Shown: piece after piece, positions 43,546 to 51,395 of the stretch
Position numbering within the stretch: the first letter of the stretch is position 1
Layout of the letters: every line of letters starts with the position of its first letter
Source of the DNA: Tsuneonella deserti
Lineage (GTDB): Bacteria; Pseudomonadota; Alphaproteobacteria; Sphingomonadales; Sphingomonadaceae
NCBI RefSeq assembly: GCF_014644315.1
Contig: NZ_BMKL01000001.1
Location: 631,001 to 695,000 of the forward strand
DNA: 64,000 nucleotides
Direction of reading: 5' to 3'
The notes under the pieces: generated by a model
Told to the model about the DNA's origin: nothing
The model's database searches: none
Seen by the model: the letters and a program-made list of their open reading frames with translations, nothing else
Translations under genes and position numbers: made by a program

Positions 43546-44026
43546 ATTGATCGCCTCCGCAAGGGGGCGGGCAATGGCGCGGACGGGGGCCGGACCCGTT
43601 CGGTGAAGCCAGGTTTCCGGTGGCACGGAACGGGGGTTGCAGCCCTCGCGACGCGGTCGGTGAAAGAAAAGGCGCGCCGGAGTTGCAGCCCCGACGCGCC
43701 CAGATTGACGAAGTTGCGTGTGAAACAACCAGGTCTGCCAAGCGCCGAGGCGCAAGACAGGCATGGTTATGAATCTCCGGCTGGAGTTTGACAACCATGT
43801 TCACGGAACAAGTCCCGGTACGACACTGGGTTCCTGCACCCGCAGGATTAAATTTCCGTGAAGCCAAGCTCCTGTCCGGAAAGCGGTCTTCAGCGGCATC
43901 GCCACGGCAGACCGAAATGCGAAAATCGAGGCCCGGCAAAGGGTCCATGCTTCAGCGTGCAGCAGATCCTTCTGCCGGGCGCCGGGCCGCAATTCTTGGA
44001 CCAACCTTCCTTCTCAGGAGCTTAAA
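43546..44026. other. 481-bp leader region before the major curlin gene
   Basis: The region holds no convincing gene; a TTG frame of 80 codons at 43788-44030 has no signal or family feature. It contains two near-repeats of GTTGCAGCCC (about 43634 and 43682), a hairpin-like GGCGCG/CGCGCC pair (about 43671 and 43695), and the strong leader hairpin at 43931-43980. No promoter was located with confidence. Confidence 0.5.
43931..43980 (+). promoter_or_regulatory. extended leader hairpin before the curlin gene
   Basis: An 8-bp perfect outer stem GCCCGGCA/TGCCGGGC (43931-43938/43973-43980) continues inward with a 7-bp near-perfect stem (AAGGGTC/GATCCTT, one mismatch) and an inner CATGC/GCGTG stem closed by TTCA. 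It lies 46 nt before the start of the major curlin gene and could control stability or translation of the mRNA. Confidence 0.5.
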
Positions 44027-45535
44027 ATGAAGAACATCCTTTTCACCTCGGCGTCGATCGCGGCGCTGTTCGTTGCCGCCCCGGCGCTTGCTGCCGGCGA
44101 CAACGTTTCCACCGTAAGCCAGACTGGCAACGCTCAGGCGGCGACCGTCAACCAGACCGGATCGAACGACGTTTCGACGATCGACCAGCAGAACGCCAGC
44201 AATACCGCGCTGGTGAACCAGAAGGGCACCACCGGCGGTTCGTCCTACATCCAGCAGACCGGCACCGGTAACTCGGCGACGGTTGCTTCGCAGGAAGACG
44301 ACGGCAGCCTCTATCCGGGCGGGCAGTCGGCCGAAGGCGGCAGCTATCCTCCGGGCGCTTTCCCGATCAGCGTGTCGAGCATCGTCCAGGGCGGCAGCAA
44401 CAACACCGCCACGGTCACGCAGAACACCAAGACCTCGGCGCTGGCCAACACCTCGGGCATCAACCAGTCCGGCAACGGCAACGCTGCCACGGTGAAGCAG
44501 TACGACGACTTCCAGACCTCGTCGATCGACCAGTCGACCGACAACAACACCGCAACGGTGACGCAGGGCATCAACAACGGCGCCGATAACTCCTACGGCA
44601 ACTCGTCCGCGGTTGCGCAGGCCGGCACGGGTGGCAACACCGCCCTGGTGACCCAGACGGGCATCTTCGGCATCAGCAGCGTCAGCCAGAACGGTGGCGG
44701 CGGCGCGGCAACCGTCACGCAGCACGATGGGTCGCAAAACGCTTCTTCGTACATCACCCAGTCGGGCAACACCGACCAGGCTACCGTCGATCAGTCGGGC
44801 GACACCCAGTACTCGTCGATCGACCAGTCGGGTAACAACGAAGTCGCCAAGGTGACTCAGGACGGTGCACTGAACGTCTCGGGCATCAGCCAGAGCGGAC
44901 CGGGCAACTGGGCCGAGGTCGATCAGTCCGGCACTTCGAACGTCTCGTCGATCTCGCAGTCGTCGACGGGGCCGACCTACCTCAGCGAAGGCGAGTTCCC
45001 GAGCGACACCGGCTATGCCTACGTCGAGCAAGTTGGCACCGGCAACAACTCGTCGGTCAGCCAGTCGGGTGCGTCCAACTGGGCCGTGCTCAGCCAGGAC
45101 GGGGCCGGCAATGGCTCGAGCATCAACCAGACCGGCAGCGGCACCTACGCCAACGTCGATCAGATTGGCACGACCAACAGCTCGAACGTTACTCAGTCGG
45201 GCACTGCCAACAACCTGAACATGGCGGTCGGCATCTCGCAGGACGGCCTGTCGAACGTATCGAATGTGCTGCAGAGCGGCTCCGCGACCGAACTGAACTC
45301 GACCGAGAACACCGTGAATGTCGACCAGACTGGCGAGCGTAACAACTCGTACGTCGACCAGAGCGGCGTCGACAACGAGACGCGCATCTTTGCCGACGGC
45401 AACGATAACGTGTCGACGGTCCTGCAGAGCGGCAGCGATAACCACGCTTACGTGAACCAGGGCTCCGACAACAACTACTCGAGCGTTGTTCAGAGCGGCA
45501 CCAACAGCACTGCCACGGTCAACCAGGGCATGTGA
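44027..45535 (+). CDS. major curlin-repeat protein (giant, 502 aa)
   Basis: The protein has 502 residues, over three times E. coli CsgA. A signal peptide (about 1-22, PALA) is followed by tandem curlin repeats, each built as strand-Q-x-G-x-x-N-turn-strand. By eye there are about 36 Q-x-G turns, equal to roughly 18 full repeats, of around 20-22 residues each. A loop-like insert (about 84-115, with PGGQSAEGGSYPPG) interrupts the array. The repeats stack into a cross-beta amyloid fibre secreted through CsgG. A good AGGAG site lies before the ATG. It is the likely fibre subunit of this locus. Confidence 0.9.
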   Translation: MKNILFTSASIAALFVAAPALAAGDNVSTVSQTGNAQAATVNQTGSNDVSTIDQQNASNTALVNQKGTTGGSSYIQQTGTGNSATVASQEDDGSLYPGGQSAEGGSYPPGAFPISVSSIVQGGSNNTATVTQNTKTSALANTSGINQSGNGNAATVKQYDDFQTSSIDQSTDNNTATVTQGINNGADNSYGNSSAVAQAGTGGNTALVTQTGIFGISSVSQNGGGGAATVTQHDGSQNASSYITQSGNTDQATVDQSGDTQYSSIDQSGNNEVAKVTQDGALNVSGISQSGPGNWAEVDQSGTSNVSSISQSSTGPTYLSEGEFPSDTGYAYVEQVGTGNNSSVSQSGASNWAVLSQDGAGNGSSINQTGSGTYANVDQIGTTNSSNVTQSGTANNLNMAVGISQDGLSNVSNVLQSGSATELNSTENTVNVDQTGERNNSYVDQSGVDNETRIFADGNDNVSTVLQSGSDNHAYVNQGSDNNYSSVVQSGTNSTATVNQGM

Positions 45536-45578
45536 TGAAAAACGGCGGGGTGGGCTCAAGCTCGCTCCGCCGTACCGT

Positions 45579-45613
45579 TCCCGGCCCGCGGCGCACCCCT
45601 TCGCGGGCCGGGA
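45579..45613 (+). promoter_or_regulatory. 12-bp perfect hairpin between curlin genes
   Basis: A perfect 12-bp stem (45579-45590/45602-45613) with an 11-nt loop lies in the gap after the major curlin gene. It has no T-run, so it is more likely an mRNA stabiliser, as described between csgB and csgA-type genes, or a partial terminator. Confidence 0.5.
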
Positions 45614-45653
45614 TTGGTGCCCTTCGGAGCACCGTGATAAAAGGACAGGTACG

Positions 45654-46085
45654 ATGACGCAGCGGCAATCAGGCAGGTACCAGGCGCTTCTCGCCGCGAT
45701 CCTCGCCATGCCGGCCGCCAGTGTGGCGGCTTCGCCTTCCTGTCCGGGAGACAAGACCATGCAGAGCCAGGAACCGGGCGTGACCATCGTTACCGATGGA
45801 TCGGGCAACCGGCGCACGACCGTGCAGAACGATCCTGAAGGGACCATCCGGCTCGAACAGCATGGCAAAGATCATGCGGCCCTGGCGGTGCAGTCCGGCA
45901 GCGGCAGCAAGCTCGACATCAGCCAAAGCGGCGCTTCCGCCCGGGCTGACGTGGTGCAGGGCGGGGCGTGCAACGCCGCCCGGCTCAGCCAGAGCGGCAG
46001 CGGAAATCGCGCAACCATCGTTCAATCGGGCGGAGGCAATCACGCCGTTGTGCGGCAAGGCCCAGCAAAGGGAGACGGACAGTGA
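45654..46085 (+). CDS. short curlin-repeat protein, CsgB-like
   Basis: The protein has 143 residues. A signal peptide (about 1-27) and a short N-terminal linker with CPGDKTM precede about four to five curlin repeats (LEQHG, LDISQSG, ARLSQSGSGNRA, TIVQSGGGN). Its length matches CsgA/CsgB (about 151 residues). It may be a minor subunit or nucleator; the sequence does not decide this. ATG 45654 has an AAAGGACAGG ribosome site. The stop overlaps the next gene by 4 bp (GTGA). Confidence 0.75.
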   Translation: MTQRQSGRYQALLAAILAMPAASVAASPSCPGDKTMQSQEPGVTIVTDGSGNRRTTVQNDPEGTIRLEQHGKDHAALAVQSGSGSKLDISQSGASARADVVQGGACNAARLSQSGSGNRATIVQSGGGNHAVVRQGPAKGDGQ

Positions 46086-46825
46086 GCCCGCGCTTCGTCG
46101 CATTCACTCTCGCCACGTTGTCGGCAGTTGCGTTCGTTCCCGCGGCCCACGCCGATACCGACAAGGAGACACCGGGCAAGCCCTGCCTGCCCGGAGGCGG
46201 GCTCGGCACCGGCAACCCGTGCAACGGCAACAACGGCAATCCCAGTCCCGAAGGCAATGCCAAGGAAAAGGTCGTCCGCTCGAAACCCGATCCTTTCACG
46301 ATCGACCGGCCGGGCAATGACCGTGGCGCCTTCATCGACCAGATCGGCGAGGCCAACCAGGCGTCGATTACGCAGGCTGCCAATGCGCAATACGCGCGGA
46401 TCGACCAGGACGGCGACGGAAACCGCGCGAGCGTGTCACAGACCGGCACCGGCGCCCACTATGCCGCAGTCCAGCAGCTAGGCGATGCCAACACGCTTTC
46501 GCTGGCGCAGGACGGAGCGGGGGTGCAAGTGGCGCTCCTCGGCCAGCAGGGTAACGGCAACACGATGACGATCGGGCAGGAGGGGGGCGCGATCAGCAGC
46601 GGCGTCGCGGCCACCCAGCTTGGCGACGACAACCGGATGAGCCTCGTCCAGTCGGGCAGCGGCAACCAGGCGCAGCTTACCCAGAACGGCAACGGCAACG
46701 AGATGGCCGCCACGCAGAGCGGCGGCAGCAACCAGCTTATCTGGACTCAGAACGGCGATGACCTGTCCAACCTCGCCATCAGCCAGACCGGCGGGGCGGC
46801 GCTCCAGGTCACTCAGTCGCGATGA
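46082..46825 (+). CDS. curlin-repeat protein, possible nucleator or minor subunit
   Basis: The protein has 247 residues. A signal peptide (about 1-24, HADT) and a Gly/Asn/Pro-rich linker with two cysteines (CLPGGG, CNGNNG) precede about eight to nine curlin repeats, from AFIDQIGEANQAS to LAISQTGGAALQV. GTG at 46082 overlaps the previous stop. The different charges along the array compared with the giant curlin suggest a distinct role, such as nucleation, but this is inference. The stop overlaps the next start in an ATGA. Confidence 0.8.
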   Translation: MSPRFVAFTLATLSAVAFVPAAHADTDKETPGKPCLPGGGLGTGNPCNGNNGNPSPEGNAKEKVVRSKPDPFTIDRPGNDRGAFIDQIGEANQASITQAANAQYARIDQDGDGNRASVSQTGTGAHYAAVQQLGDANTLSLAQDGAGVQVALLGQQGNGNTMTIGQEGGAISSGVAATQLGDDNRMSLVQSGSGNQAQLTQNGNGNEMAATQSGGSNQLIWTQNGDDLSNLAISQTGGAALQVTQSR

Positions 46826-47559
46826 GGCTTTTTCTCGTCCTGTCTGGAAGCTTGCTGGCCGGCCTGGCCAGCGTTTCTCCAGCGCAGGAACGAGGCGACC
46901 CGGTACGTCTGGACGATTTCGCGGTACCCGCCGCCAATCGGGCGGAATTGCTCGACCAGGTCGGCGCCACCGAGAGGGCGCAGCAGCAGCCATCACAGCA
47001 GGTCGACCGGACGCTTGCCCGCCCGGAGCTGACCGATTCCGCGGATGCGCCGCCGGCCCAGGTCTCACTACCCTCGTCCACCCGCGGCCCCGTGCCGCAA
47101 CTCGCCCTACCCGGCGATTCCCGGCCCACGCCGGTTTCCGCGGTATCGACTACGCGGGAAAGCGCGCCGCGCGCTGCGACGCCGATCGGCGGGACTGACC
47201 GCTGCGATCCGCAACTCGCCCAGCGTTTCTACGCCGAATGCCTGCGCATACTCGAATTGCGATCGAGCGAATTCAGCGCGCCGGAACCGGCCAGGCTCAG
47301 CCCCGAGCAGCGCCTGATTTCCGAGCAGCGGCTGCAAGAGGATCCGGGGAGCAGGCCGGTTGCTGTACGATTGCAGCTGGCAACCAGCGCGCAGCCGGAC
47401 GCCGATCTGCAAAGCAACCAGGAGCTGGCAGCGATTTACCTCGGAGAGAACGCGCCAACGCCCGTAACCGAGCCGGCACCCGCCGAGGAGCCGGCTGACC
47501 TGAGTAAAATTCTCCAGACCTTCAGCCTCGACGGAGCACCCCCACTGAACGGGAACTAG
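46822..47559 (+). CDS. unrecognised exported protein of the curli operon
   Basis: The protein has 245 residues. A signal peptide (about 1-22, SPAQ) is followed by a long Ala/Pro/Ser-rich low-complexity part. A more conserved-looking segment (about 125-185) has Cys128 and Cys140 in CDPQLAQRFYAECLRILELRS (first 20 shown), which could form a disulfide. The tail again has Pro and Ala, ending in a DLSKILQTFSLDG segment. No curlin repeats and no similarity to CsgE, CsgC or CsgH that I can see. It is translationally coupled to the curlin gene, so a curli-related function is likely. Confidence 0.65.
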   Translation: MRLFLVLSGSLLAGLASVSPAQERGDPVRLDDFAVPAANRAELLDQVGATERAQQQPSQQVDRTLARPELTDSADAPPAQVSLPSSTRGPVPQLALPGDSRPTPVSAVSTTRESAPRAATPIGGTDRCDPQLAQRFYAECLRILELRSSEFSAPEPARLSPEQRLISEQRLQEDPGSRPVAVRLQLATSAQPDADLQSNQELAAIYLGENAPTPVTEPAPAEEPADLSKILQTFSLDGAPPLNGN

Positions 47560-47728
47560 ACGGCCGGTCTGCCGCGCGTGACGGCTTTCTCGGCGAGTGC
47601 TGATCTCGTCGCCATCCTCGCTGCGACCAGCGCACCACTCACTCGACCAGACAAGCACGGTCAACGCGTCCGGTTCGGGTTGCAATCGTCCGCCTTTCGA
47701 TGATCTGCTGGCGGCAAGGAGAACCGGC

Positions 47729-48169
47729 ATGAACAGCGAACTCGTCGTCTGCGGCTCGTGCAGCGCCGCCAACCGCGTGCCTACCGAGCGTCTTGCGGCA
47801 GGCCCCAAATGCGGGCGGTGCGGCCGGCAATTGTTCGGCAACGGTCCGATTTCCGCGGACAGCGCGCTGTTCAGCCGGCTTACCGGCACCGGATCCCTGC
47901 CGGTCCTGGTCGATTTCTGGGCCTCGTGGTGCGGGCCGTGCCAGATGATGGCGCCGGCTTTCGAGGCGGCGTCGCGCATTCTCGAGCCCGATGTCGTGCT
48001 GGCCAAGGTGGATACCGAGGCGGTGCAGGACGTGGCCGCGCGCTATGCTATCCGCTCCATTCCCACACTCGTCCTGTTTCGTGGCGGCCGTGAGGTTGCC
48101 CGGCAGTCGGGCGCATCCAGCGAACGCGCAATCGTTCAGTGGACGAGGGCGGCGTTGGCCAAGGGGTGA
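47729..48169 (+). CDS. trxC: thioredoxin 2, zinc-binding type
   Basis: The protein has 146 residues. The N-terminal zinc ribbon (CGSC and CGRC, about 9-32) and the active site WCGPC in FWASWCGPCQMM are present, with the cis-proline of IPTLVLF. TrxC is a cytoplasmic disulfide reductase tolerant of oxidative conditions. ATG 47729 follows AAGGAG. It is 169 bp after the curli operon and on the same strand, with no evident functional link. Confidence 0.93.
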   Translation: MNSELVVCGSCSAANRVPTERLAAGPKCGRCGRQLFGNGPISADSALFSRLTGTGSLPVLVDFWASWCGPCQMMAPAFEAASRILEPDVVLAKVDTEAVQDVAARYAIRSIPTLVLFRGGREVARQSGASSERAIVQWTRAALAKG

Positions 48170-48192
48170 GCAGCTCTGCGGTATTTCCGCAG

Positions 48193-49581
48193 TCAGGCCG
48201 TATTGCACTCCTGCAGATCGGCCAGGAAACGATCGGACCAGCGCTGGACAGTATCCTCGCGCACCGAAACAACCAGTTTATCCCATCGCTGGCGGCGCTC
48301 TTCGAGCGGCATGTCCAGCGCGACCCGGATAGCGTGAGCGAGATCGTCGGGGCTGTGAGGATTGACCAGCAGCGCCTCCTGCAATTGCTCGGCAGCCCCG
48401 GCGAACCGTGACAGGATCAGGACGCCGGGGTCTTCGGGATCCTGAGCGGCGATATATTCCTTTGCAACCAGGTTCATCCCGTCGCGCAGCGGTGTCACGA
48501 GGCCGATCTTCGACGCGCGGTAGAGGCCGAACAACGCTGCAGTCGTCTGGCCCCGGTTCACGTAACGGATGGGGACCATGTCGATGTCCGACCAGGCACC
48601 GTTGATCTGGCCCGTCTTCTGCTCAAGCGTCGCGCGGATCTGCTGGTAACTGCCGATGTCGCTGCGGCTCGGTGGGGCGATCTGGATATAGACCAGGTCC
48701 CTGACGCGCTCCGGATGATTGTCGAAGAACCGGGCGATGCCATCCATCCGCTCGGGCAAGCCCTTGGAATAATCGAGCCGGTCCACTCCGATCATGGCCG
48801 TCCGGTGTCGGGTGCTCGACATCAGCCGTTGCTGTGCCTGGCGGGAATCGCCGGTGTTCCCCTCGGCAATGAAATGGTCGTAATCGATGCCGATCGGATA
48901 GGACCTGGCAACGGTCGTTCGGCCATCATGGCGGATCGTGCCGGTGCTGTCGTCGACCTCTGCGCCAAGCTCCTTGCGGCAATAGTGCAGGAAGCTTTCG
49001 AGCCACTCGTTGCTCTGGAAGCCGATCAGGTCGTAGGCCAGCATCGCGCTTACCAGGCGCTCGTGGAAGGGCAGGGACACGAGCAGTCGCGTCGGCGGCC
49101 AGGGGATGTGGAGGAAAAACCCGATCCGGTTGCCGAACCCGCGCGCTCGCAGAAGCTCGCCCAGCGGGATCAGGTGGTAATCGTGGACCCACAGGACGTC
49201 ATCAGCATGGATCAGGGGAGCCAGGCTTTGGGCGAAGCGGTCGTTGACCCGCTCGTAGCCCTTGCCGAACTCCATCTCGTACTGCGTGAGATCGATGCGG
49301 TAATGGAACAGCGGCCAGAGTGCCGAGTTCGCGTACCCCTTGTAGTATTCTTCGACATCCTGGGGTTCGAGGTCGATCGTGGCCGTCCGGACGCCTGCGT
49401 TTCGATGCTCGTGCAAAGCCCCGGTAAACGTCTCGGTGACCTGTCCCGACCAGCCGAACCAGATGCCTTCTCTTTCCTGGAGCGCCGAGTGGAGCGCGCC
49501 CGCGAGGCCACCTTGCGCCCCAGCCGCGCCGGCGGCAGTGGGCACGGCTACCCGATTGGAGATCGCAACGAGCCGGCTCAC
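48193..49581 (-). CDS. otsA: alpha,alpha-trehalose-6-phosphate synthase
   Basis: The protein has 462 residues with GT20 fold. The N-terminal VSRLVAISNRV, the acceptor-side LWVHDYHL, and YPIGIDYDHF and SRFAGAAEQLQEALLVNP are all characteristic. It makes trehalose-6-phosphate from UDP-glucose and glucose-6-phosphate. GTG at 49581 overlaps the GH15 stop in a GTGA, so translation is coupled. It is the third gene in the otsB-GH15-otsA trehalose operon. Confidence 0.93.
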   Translation of the reverse strand: MSRLVAISNRVAVPTAAGAAGAQGGLAGALHSALQEREGIWFGWSGQVTETFTGALHEHRNAGVRTATIDLEPQDVEEYYKGYANSALWPLFHYRIDLTQYEMEFGKGYERVNDRFAQSLAPLIHADDVLWVHDYHLIPLGELLRARGFGNRIGFFLHIPWPPTRLLVSLPFHERLVSAMLAYDLIGFQSNEWLESFLHYCRKELGAEVDDSTGTIRHDGRTTVARSYPIGIDYDHFIAEGNTGDSRQAQQRLMSSTRHRTAMIGVDRLDYSKGLPERMDGIARFFDNHPERVRDLVYIQIAPPSRSDIGSYQQIRATLEQKTGQINGAWSDIDMVPIRYVNRGQTTAALFGLYRASKIGLVTPLRDGMNLVAKEYIAAQDPEDPGVLILSRFAGAAEQLQEALLVNPHSPDDLAHAIRVALDMPLEERRQRWDKLVVSVREDTVQRWSDRFLADLQECNTA

Positions 49582-51395
49582 CTGACGGTGTTCCAGCTCT
49601 TCGACAGCAGGGAGGCGCAGTTGATCACGCCGACCAGCGAGTAGGTCTGGGGGAAGTTCCCCCACAGCTCGCCGGATTCGAAATCCATGTCTTCGGACAG
49701 GAGGCCGGATCGGGTGCGGTGCGCCAGCATCGTGGTGAAAAGCGCCCGTGCCTCCTCGGTCCGCCCGGCACGCGCGAGTGCGTCGATCAGCCAGAACGTG
49801 CAGATATTGAACGCCGTCTCGGGCAGCCCGAAATCGTCTTCCGCTGCATATCGAAGCATGTGCTCGCCCCTCCGCAACTCTTTCTCGACCGCTTCGAAGG
49901 TGGAGAGGAAACGGGGATCGTCGGCGGAAAGGAACCGCAGTTCGATCATCTGGAGCAGGCTCGCGTCGAGGTAGTCGCTTTCGAAGGAGGCGCCGTAATG
50001 GCCGCCCTCGCCGTCGCCGTCCGCCACCCAGGCATCGCGCTCGATCCGTGCGCGGACCTGGGAGGCGCGGTCCCGCCACAGCGCCTCGCGATCGGGCTTG
50101 CCGAGGTGGCCCGCGACGTTCGCCAGCCGGTCGCAGGCGGCCCAGCTCATCACCGCGGAATAGGTGTGCACTTCCTGCCGGGTGCGGAATTCCCACAGGC
50201 CGGCGTCGGGCTGGTCGTGCATCGCCCAAGCCATCTCGCCTACCTGCTCAAGGCTGGCGAAGTCGCTCTCGTCCGCCATGCGCAGCAGGCGCCGGTCGAA
50301 GAAAGCCTGCGCGGTCGGCAGGACGATCTGGCCGTAGCAATCGTGCTGGATCTGGAAGTAGGCCGCGTTACCGACCCTGACCGGCCCCATGCCGCGGTAT
50401 CCCGTCAGGGCAGGGGCGAAGCTTTCTTCCAGCTCTGCCACCCCCATGACCGAATAGAGCGGCTGGATCTGGCCGCCTTTTGCGTTGTCCACGATGTTGC
50501 GCAGGTAGGCGAGGTACTTCTCGAGCACGTCGAGAGCCCCCAGGCGGTTGAGCGCCTGCACCGTGTAGTAGGAGTCCCTGATCCAGCAGTACCGGTAGTC
50601 CCAGTTGCGGTCGCTGCCGGGCGCTTCCGGGATCGAGGTGGTCATCGCAGCGACAATCGCGCCGGTCTCCTCGTGCTGGCAGAGCTTCAAGGTTATGGCA
50701 CAGCGGATCACTTCGTCCTGCCAGTCGAGCGGAGTGGCGAGACCGCGAACCCACAGCCGCCAGTACTTCGCCGTCTGCTCTTCCATGTTGCGCAATTCGG
50801 CGCGCAGGTTTCCGGTGAACGGCTCGTCCGGACCGAGGAAGAAATGCTGGTCGCTTTCGATGCGATAGGTCCGTTCCTCCAGCACGTAGCCGACCGGGGC
50901 GTCGGTGGAGAGCCGAAGCGGGCAGTCCCCGCCCAGGTAACGGACATGGTTCGACCCGTGGGTCGTCTCGGCCAGGTGCGCTCCATAATCGCGCATTGGC
51001 CGCAGGGTGATCTTGAGCCGCGGCACTCCTGCAACAGGGCGGACGATCCGTGCGTAGGCTTCCGGACGGTACATGCGCCCGGAGCGTTCGAAGCGTGGAC
51101 AGAAGTCGGTGATTTCTACCACGCTGCCATCTTCCGCCTCCAGGCGAGTAACGAGAATTGGCGTGTTGCGGATGTAGTGCTGGCTGGCGGAAACCTGCCC
51201 CGCGAGTTCGAAGCGCCAGACGCCGTCGGCCTGGTTGTCGCCGTTCAACAACCGGCAGAAAACGGGATCGCCATCCACCCGCGGAAGGCATCCCCAGACG
51301 AGCGCACCGCCATCGTCGATCAGGCCGGATACCTGGCAGTTGCCGATCGGCCAAAGCTCGAGATCAGGGCGGGATCCGCTCACAGGCCGAGCCAT
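49578..51395 (-). CDS. glycoside hydrolase family 15 protein (glucoamylase/trehalase-like)
   Basis: The protein has 605 residues with the GH15 (alpha/alpha)6 barrel. SDRNWDYRYCWIRDSYYT is the signature substrate-binding segment, and the C-terminal LLSEDMDFESGELWGNFPQTYS contains a putative catalytic glutamate. GH15 bacterial members include trehalases and glucoamylases. It lies between otsB and otsA with overlaps on both sides, so trehalose or maltodextrin turnover is its probable role. It has no signal peptide and is cytoplasmic. Confidence 0.88.
   Translation of the reverse strand: MARPVSGSRPDLELWPIGNCQVSGLIDDGGALVWGCLPRVDGDPVFCRLLNGDNQADGVWRFELAGQVSASQHYIRNTPILVTRLEAEDGSVVEITDFCPRFERSGRMYRPEAYARIVRPVAGVPRLKITLRPMRDYGAHLAETTHGSNHVRYLGGDCPLRLSTDAPVGYVLEERTYRIESDQHFFLGPDEPFTGNLRAELRNMEEQTAKYWRLWVRGLATPLDWQDEVIRCAITLKLCQHEETGAIVAAMTTSIPEAPGSDRNWDYRYCWIRDSYYTVQALNRLGALDVLEKYLAYLRNIVDNAKGGQIQPLYSVMGVAELEESFAPALTGYRGMGPVRVGNAAYFQIQHDCYGQIVLPTAQAFFDRRLLRMADESDFASLEQVGEMAWAMHDQPDAGLWEFRTRQEVHTYSAVMSWAACDRLANVAGHLGKPDREALWRDRASQVRARIERDAWVADGDGEGGHYGASFESDYLDASLLQMIELRFLSADDPRFLSTFEAVEKELRRGEHMLRYAAEDDFGLPETAFNICTFWLIDALARAGRTEEARALFTTMLAHRTRSGLLSEDMDFESGELWGNFPQTYSLVGVINCASLLSKSWNTVR

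Noticed and set aside
43788..44030. 80-codon ORF in the curlin leader
   Set aside because: TTG start, no signal or domain, crosses the strong leader hairpin and overlaps the curlin start.
43952..45868. 638-codon minus-strand frame opposite the giant curlin gene
   Set aside because: The frame arises from the curlin repeat codons in antisense; the plus-strand product has a signal peptide and clear curlin repeats.
44027..46825. Possible CRISPR array or DNA tandem repeat in the curlin genes
   Set aside because: The repetition is at protein level (Q-x-G turns about every 10-11 residues); DNA units are not identical and no constant repeat-spacer structure exists.
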